From contig NC_061115.1 in NCBI RefSeq assembly GCF_002878395.1, positions 154,559,201 through 154,623,200 of the forward strand: a stretch of 64,000 nt of DNA, read 5' to 3'. The position numbers and the translations under genes are program-made. The notes beneath the pieces were generated by a model, which saw only the letters and a list, made by a program, of their open reading frames with translations, was not told the origin of the DNA and did not search any database. Position 1 is the first letter of the stretch. Each line of letters opens with the position of its first letter. Below, piece by piece: positions 1 to 10,340 of this stretch. This stretch comes from Capsicum annuum. Its lineage: Eukaryota; Streptophyta; Magnoliopsida; Solanales; Solanaceae.

Positions 1-1404
1 ATCAACTTTAGCCCGACCAACATAAAAATCTATAGTAAATAAGGGTTCAGAGAAATAAACTTCTTGCAGATAGAACCACTTCATATGTGGGAGGTATGTA
101 TTACTGATCATGTTATCATGAAAACACACATAGAGTACACTGATTTTATGAATGTTGTTTTTTACCAATTAGGCATTGATCCTTCAAACAAGATATCTGT
201 AATTTTATAGTTAAGTTTGATAGGTCTGAATTGAAAAAGGCTGAGGGACCATGAATATGGTTCTGATACCCTGTTAAGATTTAATGACGGTTGTTGCTCA
301 TGTTTATATGTCAAGATTTGTGAAGGAATCAAGTTTTAGTGGCATTGTAAAAAGATTCGATAGTGATTGGAATAACTTTTAAGATGCATTAGACTCTTAG
401 ACGGCCTTCGAAGCCTCCCACTGCTTCAACCAAGAATAAAAATCACTATTGTTACTTCCCTAGCCCAAATTTATATGGTTAGATTACTCAGGGTTATGAT
501 TATACACCAGAAGGTGCGGTAGGAGAATACTTGTGAGAGAAAAGGGAAGTTGATGAAGACTATATCATCTGAGAGCTAATTGAAGATGAAACATAGGATA
601 GCAGGAAACTTCTAGCGAATTTGGTCGGTAAAATTAACTTAGAACACAAGAAATCTGAATCAAGTGCACACATGAAAGTGTATCCAAAAATGAAAATTCA
701 TTTGTTGTCTCTCTCAAAGAAAAATAGTGCAACTGGGCACTTTGCTAGGGAGCTACGACTAGCTAGTGTGGTCGGAATGATCACCTACATAAAAAATAGC
801 AGAACACCAAAAAAATATCTTTGTGGGCACCGAGGGTTGTAATAATGTACAATAAGTCAAGAAAACTTGTGTCAAGAACAACTGAAGTTAAGATAAGGAA
901 TCTAAGAGAAGGTGGAAATTTTAAATTGCATCCCATGCCTTGTTGTTTGTTGGTTCGATTAGGTCCACTGCTATTGACCCGACTGAAACCACAAACAAGA
1001 TTGAAACATAGATTGAGTATCATTACTTCCTTAGCAATATGGATATAATTGATTGTGTTTTCTTTCCTTAGCATGCTTTTAACATATCTTGGAGAAGATC
1101 AGAAGTTTGCTGTAGTATGTGAATCCTGATAATTTTCAAGCATGCCTCTATTTTGCAGATTTGGTCTTCAAGCTTGTCATTGCCGTCTTTGAGGTTAGTT
1201 TAGATTTCTTGGTATTTTATGAGCTCATCGATGAGGAACACTTTTTTCAGAGTTGTGGCATTATAAAAGGCCTTCATAAGGCTTCCAGAACACTTTCTTC
1301 AGAATGATTAAATGATATATAGAGGGTCGCTACATTTGTTTTAGGTCAACGTATTGATACACACTCAAGCAGTGGTCCCAATAGTTGAACAACTCACTTT
1401 CTCA
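1..1404 (+). repeat. Left arm of long inverted repeat
   Basis: The reverse complement of this arm matches the right arm from the centre outward to the window edge. The innermost 84 bp (about 1320-1404 against 1416-1500) differ at about nine positions, nearly all transitions. Matches continue outward at 781-1074, 300-560 and 64-180, although the outermost 60 bp are weakly matched, so the true end may lie outside the window. The arm contains an XS-domain gene fragment at 300-735. Terminal repeats or a target duplication cannot be judged because the left end is cut off. Confidence 0.85.
300..735 (+). pseudogene. XS-domain (IDN2/FDM/SGS3-like) gene fragment, left arm
   Basis: Reading the plus strand through several stops gives GIVKRFDSDWNNF near 341-380, then an interrupted YG...YDYTPEGAVGEYL near 475-532, then ELIEDET and SRKLLANL near 575-620. 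This matches the C-terminal part of the XS domain (IV.F..DW.GF) and the following YGW.AR.DD....G.IGEYL segment of plant IDN2/FDM-type proteins, which bind double-stranded RNA in RNA-directed DNA methylation. At least five in-frame stops (for example after NNF, after DALDS and after GEYL) show that it is not a coding gene. The coiled-coil and XH regions of the family are not visible. The match is from memory of the family; a protein search would settle it. Confidence 0.6.
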
Positions 1405-1415
1405 TTGAAAAACAC
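1405..1415. other. Loop of the long inverted repeat
   Basis: About 11 unpaired bases separate the two arms (left arm ends in CTCA, right arm starts in CGAG). A transcript crossing this point could fold into a hairpin with a stem of well over 1 kb. Confidence 0.7.
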
Positions 1416-2810
1416 TCGAGAAAATGAGTTATTCAACTATTGGGACCACTGCTTGAGTGTGCATCAACACGTTGACCTAAAACAAACATAACGACCCTCC
1501 ATGTATCATTTAAGCCTTTTGAAGAAAGTGCTCTGTAAATCTTCTGAAGACCTTTTATGACAAATCTGAAGAAACTTTACTCATCAACGAGCTCACAAAA
1601 GACCAAGAACTTTATACCAACCTCAAAGACGGCAATAACAAACTTGAATACCAATTCAACAAGCTGGAGGCAATCTTGAAAATTATCAGGATTCACATAC
1701 TATAGCAAGCCTCTGATCTTCTCCAAGATATGTTGAAAGCATTCTAAGGCAATAAAACACAATCAATTATATCCATATTGCTAACGAAGTAATGATACTC
1801 AATCTGCCTTTCAATTTTATTTGTGGTTCCAATCAGGTCAATAGCAGTGGACCTAATCGGAACCATAAACAACAAGGCATGGGATGCAATTTAAAATTTC
1901 CATCTTCGCTTAGATTCCTTATTTTAACTTCAGTTGTTCTTCGCACAAGTTTTCTTGACTTACTTATACATCATTTCAACTTTCAGGCCCGCAAAGCTGC
2001 TTTCTTGGTGTTCTATTATTTAGTATGTAGGTGATCATTCCGACCACGCTACCTAGTTGCCCTACCTAGCAAAGCGCCTAGCTACACTATTTTTCTTTGA
2101 GAGAGACAACAGATAAATTTTTATTACTGGATACAATTTCATATTTGCCCTTGATTCAGATTTCTTGTGTTCTAATTCAGTTTCATCGGTCAGATTCGCT
2201 AGAAGTTTCTTGCTACCCTATGTTTTCTACTAAATTAGCTCTCAGATGATATAGTCTTTCATAAACTCTTCTTTCCCTCGCAGGTATTCCCCTATGGCTC
2301 CTTTTGGCAAATAATCATCTTCTCGAATAACCCATCCATATAAATCTATGCTAGGGGAATTTGTATTTGTTTTCCGTTCTTCTTTGATACAGTCCGAGTC
2401 TTCAAAGGCCTTTTCAGAGTCCAATGCACACTTAGAGTTAAGTCTAATCACTATTGGATCTCTGCACTGACACTAAATATTGATTCATTCTCAAAACTTG
2501 ACAGGCATTAACATGAGCAACAACTGTCATTAATTCATAACAAGGTATCGAAACCATCTTCATGGGCCCCTCGGCCTTATCAATTTGAACCTATCAAACT
2601 AAACTGTACAATGCAGAATCTTTTTTGAATGATCAATGCCTAATTGATTAGAAACTGCATTCACAAAATTATTATACTTTATGTGTGTTGTCCCATGACC
2701 TTATCAGTAATACATAACTCCCATACATGAAAGTAGATCCATCCATCTGCACGTACATTATTATTCCTAGCCCATTTATGACTTAATTTGAATAAACAGA
2801 TGACTAACTT
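1416..2810 (-). repeat. Right arm of long inverted repeat
   Basis: This is the mirror copy of 1-1404. The outer match remains clear to about 2755 (the gtattactgat, cacacata and ccaattaggc blocks pair with 95-185) and fades by about 2810. On the plus strand of this arm, around 1555-1690, there is a charged coiled-coil-like reading (KDQELYTNLKDGNNKLEY) that I cannot assign. It runs opposite to the XS fragment in the same arm, so the arm is itself a composite. Confidence 0.8.
2105..2480 (-). pseudogene. XS-domain (IDN2/FDM/SGS3-like) gene fragment, right arm
   Basis: This is the mirror copy of the fragment at 300-735 and is slightly better preserved. The minus-strand reading 2451-2242 is open for 69 codons and contains SEKAFEDSDC, LYGWVIREDDY and KGAIGEYLRGKEE. 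In IDN2/FDM proteins this is the junction between the end of the XS domain and the start of the coiled coil. A stop follows at 2242, and the frame then continues as ELIEDE and SRKLLANL. It is too short to be functional. Having both copies back to back means both strands of this gene segment could be present in one transcript. Confidence 0.6.
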
Positions 2811-3171
2811 GTTGCAACAGATGACACATCTGTTAAAATTATCAAATAATTATAGACAACTATTACGACAAATGATCAATTTGTTACAATATATGACTTA
2901 TCTGTTGGAAAAATCAAACAGATATATCCATCTATTGCAATAGATTACATATGGTGTAAATTATCAAACAGATTACCCATCTGTTAGATTTATTTTAAAG
3001 CAATTTTCTTTTCTTTCCGAAATTCAATAAAGATAAAATGTTGTATTTAGATCTATTTTTTTAATTTACATATTCGAAAAGTCACCAGTTTTATTTAATT
3101 AAGAGATGTAATTATTAAAAAAGAGGTGAACAGTCGTGGCTTTTTGACTAACTCATTCCAATTCAATCTTT

Positions 3172-3179
3172 TATAAATA
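3172..3179 (+). promoter_or_regulatory. TATA box before small ORF
   Basis: TATAAATA is followed 40 bp later by the start codon at 3219. The pyrimidine-rich stretch with ACTACAC at 3203-3209 is a plausible transcription start about 30 bp downstream. The spacing fits a plant core promoter, but no transcript evidence is available. Confidence 0.35.
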
Positions 3180-3218
3180 GGTCCCTCCTTACTCGTTCAT
3201 TCTACTACACTTCTAGAT

Positions 3219-3359
3219 ATGGCTGATCCAGATTTGTACAGGGTGATTCATCTTGAGTCCTTATGGGAACTTGAAAGGCAAATTCATGAACTCCATAGAG
3301 AGTTGGGTGACTTCAGAGAAAGGCTGAGGAGGGCCCTGCTGCTGCCGGATGACGATTGA
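3219..3359 (+). CDS. Putative 46-aa charged helical peptide
   Basis: ATG to TGA, 46 codons, starting MADPDLYRVIHLESLWELER and ending LLLPDDD. The peptide is rich in Glu, Arg and Leu, with leucines or isoleucines at near-heptad spacing, and would be predicted to form an amphipathic helix or short coiled coil; the C-terminus is acidic. Codon use is more GC-rich than the surrounding DNA, and a TATAAATA sits 40 bp upstream. I do not recognise a family. It could be the 5' piece of a captured gene inside a repeat, a real microprotein, or chance. There is no splice evidence, and the downstream sequence turns immediately into an (AAT)n tract. Confidence 0.3.
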   Translation: MADPDLYRVIHLESLWELERQIHELHRELGDFRERLRRALLLPDDD

Positions 3360-3758
3360 CCCGGTTGATAGTAATAATACTACTACTACTAATAATAATG
3401 ATAATAATAATAGTGGTAATAATAATTAGGTTATGTTTTTTCTTTTAGCGTATGTATTTTCTTTTTTTATATTGGATCTACCTAAGGGTATGTTTTTTTA
3501 TTGTATATATTTGTATATACTCGATTCAAAAATCTATGTTTGGTCGACTTTGAATTCTTAATTCTTATTTGATATTTAATTTTTATTCTATCTATTCCAT
3601 ATTCTCAACATGTCGACGGTTGGAGGTAGGGATTGAGAGTTTGTGGCAATGAATGGACCATATATTGCAAATGATGGTTAATCTATTGCGACAGATGGAT
3701 CATATGTTGCAATAGATGATTATTAATTAAAAAAATGGGCTATTGTTATTGAGAGGGT

Positions 3759-3776
3759 GAAAAGTCATGACTTTTC
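3759..3776. repeat. 18-bp perfect palindrome
   Basis: GAAAAGTCATGACTTTTC is its own reverse complement. Shorter versions (AGTCATGACTTTT, AAAGTCATGACTTG) occur near 4009 and 4260, and a degenerate one near 3131. Confidence 0.7.
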
Positions 3777-4625
3777 GATGATTTAATATGAAAAATGATT
3801 CATAAATAAATAATAAGGAAATAAATGATAAACACAATTTATAACCGTAAAAGAACAATTATTTAATTTTAATAACTGATCGTGACTTTCACCATTGTTG
3901 TTTTCAAATCTATTTTTTTAATTAATTTATTTATTTATTATATAATTAAAAAGTCACGACATTGGATTAATCAAGGTATATGATGATTTTTAAAAAAAGG
4001 GTGAACAGTCATGACTTTTTGTCTAACTCATTCAAAATAGCTGATGAATCAAATTCTCCATTTGTTGCGACTGATGGTATATCTGTTGCCACAGATGGGT
4101 TATCTGATGCAACAGATATATAATCTGTTGCCACAACTCAATAAAAATAGTTATTATTTTATTAAAAGAAATGGCTATTAAAAAGGTGAGAAGTCTTCGA
4201 TTATTTAATTGAGAAAAAGGTTATTTAAATTTAAGAACTTATTAATAATAATAAGCTGAAAAGTCATGACTTGTCACAATAATAAAAAACTCACCAGCTT
4301 GATTTAACTAAGTCATTTCTTTTCACAGAAAACAATAAGGAAATAAATGATAAACACAATTTATAACTGTAAAAAATGGTTATTTAATTTAAATAATTGA
4401 TGTTAATATTAAATAAGTTACAAGTAGTGACTTTTCATTATATTTGTTTTTAAATCTGTTTTTTTAATTTATATAATAAAAGAGTCACCAATTTGGATTA
4501 ATGAAAGTATATGATATGATGATTATTAAAAAAATATAGATTATATATTTCAACAATTTGATTATATATTTCAACAAATAGTAGGTTATCTGGCAATAAT
4601 AATAATGATAATGATAATGATGATG

Positions 4626-4656
<31 letters not shown>

Positions 4657-4889
4657 GCAGGTTATGTTTTTTCTTTTAGCATGTGTATTTTTATTTTTAT
4701 TTATATTCCAACTTCCTACCTAATGTATTTTATTTTTGTTTAATGAAAAATTTATGTTTCTGTCTATTTTTTCTTCTCAACAAACATGTCGACAATTGGA
4801 CGTAAGGAACAATTTTGAATCCAGTAGCAATAGTAAGAGTTTTGAAACATATTGGTTATCTGTTGGGTTTGTGGCAGGAGTTGTTTTGT

Positions 4890-5125
4890 GTTGTTCCAAA
4901 TAGATTACTCATCTGTTGCAATAGATAACTAGTCTGTTGCAATAGAAAATTCGCCTGATGCAACAGATAACTAGTCTATTGGAACAGAAAACTAGCCTAA
5001 TGCAACAGATAACTAGTCTGTTGCAACAGATAACTAGTTTGTTGCAATAAAAAACTCACCTAATGCAACATATAACTAGTTTGTTGGAATATATAACTAG
5101 TCTATTGCAACAGATGAACAATTTG
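4890..5125. repeat. 21-bp tandem array of two alternating palindromes
   Basis: About eleven imperfect copies of a unit of about 21 bp built from CTGTTGCAACAG (perfect 12-bp palindrome, intact at 5018-5029) and AACTAGT (containing the palindrome ACTAGT). Individual units carry substitutions such as TTGGAAC or TAATGCAAC. Related single motifs continue to about 5240. Confidence 0.75.
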
Positions 5126-5289
5126 TTCGATTTATGTTATGGGCACAATATAGAACTCGTTCATGAATCCAACAAATGAGTCTTCTGATGCAACAAATTA
5201 ATCATCTGTCGCAACAAATGAGTGATTTGTTTAAACAAATGGCTCTTATGTTGGATTCGTGAATGGGTTCTATCCATTGTTAAAAAATA

Positions 5290-7316
5290 GCAGTAACAGT
5301 GTATCCAGATGACAAATTCAACTAAAAATCATAATCTTACTTATCAAAGTCACCTATGAAGTAATGCCAAAGTGATGTACGAAATAAAATTTGACCTAAA
5401 AATTTATTCAAGTAGCAGCAGTAGCGGTAAAAAAAACAACAATAGTCGACAAGAAGAATATGAAGTGCATAATGAAGTAAAAGATGATGATAATGAAGTT
5501 GAAGATGATGATAATGAAGCAGAGGATGATGAATAAAGCAGCAGCAACAATGAATAACAAAAATCGCGAATAGAGAGAAAACAACAACGGATGAGAAGAG
5601 AGAGAAACACGTCTTTTTTCCTTCATTTTCTGTTATATTAACTAACATTTAGATCAAAATATAAATTTAAAAACTTGTGGGTTATTTTCAAACTTTTCCA
5701 ACTTTCTTAATACATAATAAAGTAATTGTCACCTCCACTCAATTATTAAGACTTGAGTCACTTACGCCTCATTTTCTAACTCTTTTGTCCCTTTTAGCTA
5801 AATGGCTCAAGTTAGTCAAGGATTTATTGAAAACAGACTCTCTACCCTATAAAGGTAGTGATAAGGTACGTATTTTATCCTTCACACACTACATATATGA
5901 GATTATATTGAGAATTATCTTGATATTGAAGACATAACTATTAAATCATAATTTTTGTAAGTTTATCACAATTTTATTTTTCTTTCGTGATTTTTCAAAC
6001 AGTAATGGTAGTATCATGTTAAGTATCTGTATCAACAACACGAGTTTTGATTATGATAAAGAAAAATAAAGGTACCTACACTAACAGTTTCATTTATAAA
6101 GAGAGATTATGTGAGATGTTTTGGTCATGACAAAGCAATCAATAATTTAGTTTATGAAAAGATATATTGCAACATTTATCGAGTTATGAATTAACATTTT
6201 TATTCATCGTTTAAATGAATCTTGCATTTATTTTAATGTCAATTGATATTTATTTTCATATAATTCATCGTCTTTGTACAGTATTTATTCGTATCATTTA
6301 AATAGATATAACATTTATGCTAAGGTCAATTTATATTTATAATTTTATTGATTGACGCGAGACACACGTACAGAATACGTGGATAAAACTTTACAATTTT
6401 TGTCTTCAAAATCCATGATTAGATACAAAAAAAATTAAAGTTTCTATAAATTTTACTCTTTTCTTCCCAATTTCTATGAAGTCTTTTAAATAGATACACA
6501 GTTTTAAAATGTAGGAAGATTTATATGATTTATGATTTAAATTAAATTATATGTTTTCAGTAGATCTAAGTCATCTCATTAGGAGTGAAATAGACTTTTT
6601 TTTTTTAGTTATTTTTGCTAAATAGATAAATGTGTGACTCTTTTGGTATTTAGTAAAAAGAAAAGTGTGGCACGTCAATTTGAATACTAGGAATAAAACA
6701 TTATAGGTCATACTATAATTTTATAAAAGAAATAGGAAAGTGAAGTTCCGAGTATGATGATGAAAATAGTATACGTGCACAGATTGTTTCAAAAAAATAC
6801 ATTTTACATAGGGTAAAAATATATAACATGTATATATTTGAATTAACCGAGAATACATTAATAACTTATTTTCTATGCACGTACCAAGCATTGTATGAGT
6901 TATACATGATTTAAATACATGAATAACTTTGTTCTTATCAGCAACAAAACAACCCCTAACATATTAAGGATTTATAATCTTCTAAATTATCCTCATTTTT
7001 GGGAAAAATATAGAATCCTGGAAATAAAAATAGTTGTTTGTAAAAACAAAGTGCTTTTAGAAAGAAATAAGTGTAACACATTTTTTATCTTCAAAATTTT
7101 ATGTTATCTTTTTAAAATTTTATGCTTAATTAAATAACCTCTACACAATAATTTATTTTATATACGTTTATTCTTAATTAACGCTTGATACACGTGCAAC
7201 GCATGTATCCTAAACTAGTAAAGGACGATAAGCAGGTAGCAAATCGGCATATTTGGTTGTGTTACCTGGTTAGATATTTTCTTTTATATTTGTTTATTTT
7301 ATTTTTCTTTTTAATC
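5290..7316. other. AT-rich spacer, no gene seen
   Basis: A low-complexity stretch at 5411-5540 (AGC, GATGATAATGAAG and AAC-type repeats) explains the open frames there. The rest is AT-rich DNA without a convincing reading frame. At 7186-7218 there is an imperfect ACACGTGCAACGCATGT hairpin followed by ACTAGT, which resembles a Helitron 3' end without a traceable partner. Confidence 0.5.
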
Positions 7317-7416
7317 NNNNNNNNNNNNNNNNNNNNNNNNNNNNNNNNNNNNNNNNNNNNNNNNNNNNNNNNNNNNNNNNNNNNNNNNNNNNNNNNNNNN
7401 NNNNNNNNNNNNNNNN
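7317..7416. other. Assembly gap (100 N)
   Basis: One hundred Ns, followed by a TA microsatellite. The round size suggests a placeholder, so the true length is unknown. Confidence 0.98.
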
Positions 7417-7426
7417 TATATATATA

Positions 7427-8557
7427 TATTACTACTATATATAAGTGTTAATTAGCTTAAAGCTCAAGCAGGCAGCTGGCAGTTATCATGCCTACTTCTA
7501 GTTGTCTGCTTGCTTAGTGATTTTACTATATCACCCCTAATTAATTATCATATGTCATTTACGTATTAAAATTAATAATATTTAATAAAAATAAAATAGA
7601 CATTTATGACATACCTACTTCAGCTGCTTCAACCGTAATTTTACTATATCATCCTTAATTAATTATTATAAGTCATCTAAGTATTAAGAAATTAATAATA
7701 TTTAATAAAAAGGGTAAAATAGGCATAAAATGATAAATTAACTCTTGACATTTTAAATTAATTTGAAATGTATTAATTTTATCAATTTTGCTATATCACT
7801 TCTAATTAGTTATTATGAGTCATTTAAGACATGTGTACTCCACTACTTCAATCGTGATATTTGGTTGACTTTCGAAATTATATTTGTGTCGCTTAAATTG
7901 GAAAAGAAAAAAAAATATTATAAATCACAATAATTTAAAACTTAAATTATTTTTAAAATATAATTGATTATCACTGCCATCAAAGTTTGAACAAGGAGAG
8001 TATAATAAATTACAACGGCTAACAGGTTAAAATAGTAAATTACAATGCCAAAAAGTATAACAAATTACAATAGCTAACATCTTAAAAATTCTAAAAATAT
8101 ATTTAAAATATAGTTGATTATCTTAATTTTAACTTAATTATTTTAGTTTTAGTTTCAACTTGTTATGCATTTGAAAAATGTGTAAAAAATATTATAAATT
8201 ATAATAATTAAAAATTTATTTCATATAAATTGGAATAGAGGGATATTACTTGAAAATTATGTAGAAAGTCATATAAACCATAATATAATTAACAACGTAA
8301 AATAGCTAAAATTATATAACAAATTTGATTGACTTTCTCAAATATTCCATCAGTGTCACATAAATTGGGACAAAAAGAGTAGCATATAGTATCTGAAAAT
8401 TATGTAAAAGTACTATAAATCAATAACTAATAACGTCAATTTTTAAAAATATACAAAAAAATTATTAACTTTTCAAATTTTATTATACCACATAAATTGA
8501 GATAAAAAAAGGTAATATCTATTAGATCTGTGTTGGCACGGGCTTCGATATCTATAG
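7427..8557 (+). mobile_element. Helitron-like element A (decayed)
   Basis: Shares its internal blocks with element B at 8597-10017 and the copy at 55815. These are several repeats of the motif ATTTTACTATATCACCCCTAA followed by TTAATTATTATAAGTCAT, then ATTATAAATTACAA-type blocks. The 3' end at 8525-8557 (GTTGGCACGGGCTTCGATATCTA) is a degenerate version of the end of B. The 5' end abuts the assembly gap. Confidence 0.5.
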
Positions 8558-8596
8558 TTTGTGTGTATGTGTGTGCATATGTATTATATATTACTA

Positions 8597-10017
8597 TCTA
8601 TATAAGAGGGAGTTTCAGCAGCTTCCCGTTGTCCTGCTTGCCGACGGTTAAGCTGCTTGCTCCGTAATTTTGCTATACTATCTTTAATTAATTATTATAT
8701 GTTATTTATGTATTAAAAAATTAGTACAATATTTAATAAATTAATATAAACATTATGACATGTCTGCTTCAGTTGCTTCAACTGTAATTTTACTATATTG
8801 CCCCTAGTAATTATTATAAGTCATCTAATTATTAAAAAATTAATATTAAAAAGTTATTATAAGGTTATTTCAGTATTAAAAAATTAATAATATTTAATAT
8901 TAAATTAACTTGATGTCTTATATGAGGCCTACTTAAACCCCACAAGTAATTTTTATAGTAATTTTGTTATATCATTATATAGTTATTATAAGTCATTTAA
9001 GAAATATCTGTTTCGCTGCTTCAATCGTGATTTTACTATATTAATCCTAATTAATTATTATGACAATCTAAGCATTGTGTCATTTAAACTAGAATAGAAA
9101 AAATATCATAAATCAGAATAACTAAAATAATAAATTATTTAAAAATATATAATTGACTATTAGTGCCCCAAAATTTTGGACAAACATAGTAACATATATT
9201 ATTTGAAAATTACATTAAAAAATATTATAAATTACAATAGTTCATAGCTTAAAATATCTAAAGTAACATATATTATTTGAAAATTACACAAAAAATATTA
9301 TAAATTATAATATTTAATAGCTCAAAATATCTAAAAAGAAATAATTTGTTACATATTCAAAGAAACACACACACACACACACACATACCTATATATATAT
9401 CACAATAATTAAAAACTTAAAAAGTTTAAAATATATACTATATTTGGTTGACTGTTGAAATTATATCAGTGCCACTTAAATTTGAATAATAAAAAATATA
9501 TTTGACTATCAGTGCCACAAAAGTTTAAACAATGGGGGTTTCTCATGTATTATTTGAAAATTACATAAAAGTGTATTATACTTACAATATAGTTAACAAC
9601 TAAAAATATTTTTACAAAAATTAATTTGTTAGATATTTCTTAAAAAAAAAAGTAATATAAATCACATTAATTAACGATTTAAATTTTTTTAAATATATAA
9701 AATATTTGGTTAATGCTCAAAATTATATCAATGCCATTTAAATTGAGATTAAAAAGAAGTATTATAAATCTCAATAAAAATTTAAATTAGTTTTAAAATA
9801 TAATTGACTATCAATGTCACAAAAAATTTAACGAGGAGAGTAACATGTATAATTTTAAAATTACATAAAAATACTATAAATTACGACAATTAGCAACTTA
9901 AAATATCTAAAATATGTTAAAAATATAATTGTCTAAATTCTATTTGTGACACATAAATTGAGATAAAAAATAAATAACATATATTGGGCCCGTGCTCACA
10001 CGGCCTTCGACATCTAG
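8597..10017 (+). mobile_element. Non-autonomous Helitron, element B
   Basis: The ends match Helitron rules. A host A at 8596 precedes TC (8597-8598, TCTATATAAGAGGG). The 3' end has a perfect hairpin CCGTG-CTCA-CACGG at 9990-10003, ten bases of spacer, CTAG at 10014-10017 and then a host T. There are no terminal inverted repeats and no target duplication, as expected for Helitrons. The 1.4-kb body is AT-rich, has no coding capacity and repeats the same blocks as elements A and C. Insertion is directly beside a TA microsatellite. Confidence 0.65.

Positions 10018-10020
<3 letters not shown>

Positions 10021-10063
<43 letters not shown>
10021..10063. repeat. (AT)n microsatellite
   Basis: Uninterrupted AT dinucleotides next to the 3' end of Helitron element B. 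Confidence 0.95.
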
Positions 10064-10065
<2 letters not shown>

Positions 10066-10271
10066 TGTTATATATGAAGAAGACACGCCATGTAATAAAA
10101 TATAAAAACATTGGTATTCTGTAGCTAGAGGTAAAATTTTGATGTCAATGTATATGTTAAGAATTGTTTTTACACCTATGAGGAAATGTATATGTTTTAT
10201 TCTTTTGCAAAAAAATTATGTTCTTAAAAGGAAAAATTACTCCTTATTAAAGAAAGAATTATTTTTGGGGA

Positions 10272-10275
<4 letters not shown>

Positions 10276-10338
<63 letters not shown>
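10276..10338. repeat. (AT)n microsatellite
   Basis: About 31 AT dinucleotides, followed by (ATAATCTA)-like degenerate repeats to 10375. Confidence 0.95.

Positions 10339-10339
<1 letters not shown>

Positions 10340-10340
<1 letters not shown>

Larger units (their letters stand above)
2800..4890. repeat. Diverged repeat modules with palindromes
   Basis: AT-rich DNA made of partly duplicated modules. A block containing an A/T-rich stretch, AAAGTCACCA or AAAGTCACGA, and GAACAGTCATGACTTTT-like palindromes recurs near 3040-3160, 3895-4020 and 4435-4530. An (AAT)n tract followed by GGTTATGTTTTTTCTTTTAG recurs at 3370-3450 and 4590-4680. Short pieces of the CTGTTGCAACAG motif are scattered at 2800-2990, 3665-3720 and 4060-4130. 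No known transposon ends were found. Confidence 0.55.

Noticed and set aside
1..620. MuDR-type transposase N-terminus in the left arm (VVFYQLGIDPSNK reading)
   Set aside because: The resemblance is weak and disappears after a few residues, while the following XS-domain match is much stronger.
4890..5125. CRISPR-like array
   Set aside because: The repeats are contiguous without unique spacers, are diverged, and the genome is a plant.
5337..5648. Three overlapping minus-strand frames rich in Ser, Tyr, Phe or Cys
   Set aside because: They come from AGC, GATGAT and AAC low-complexity sequence, and no domain is readable.
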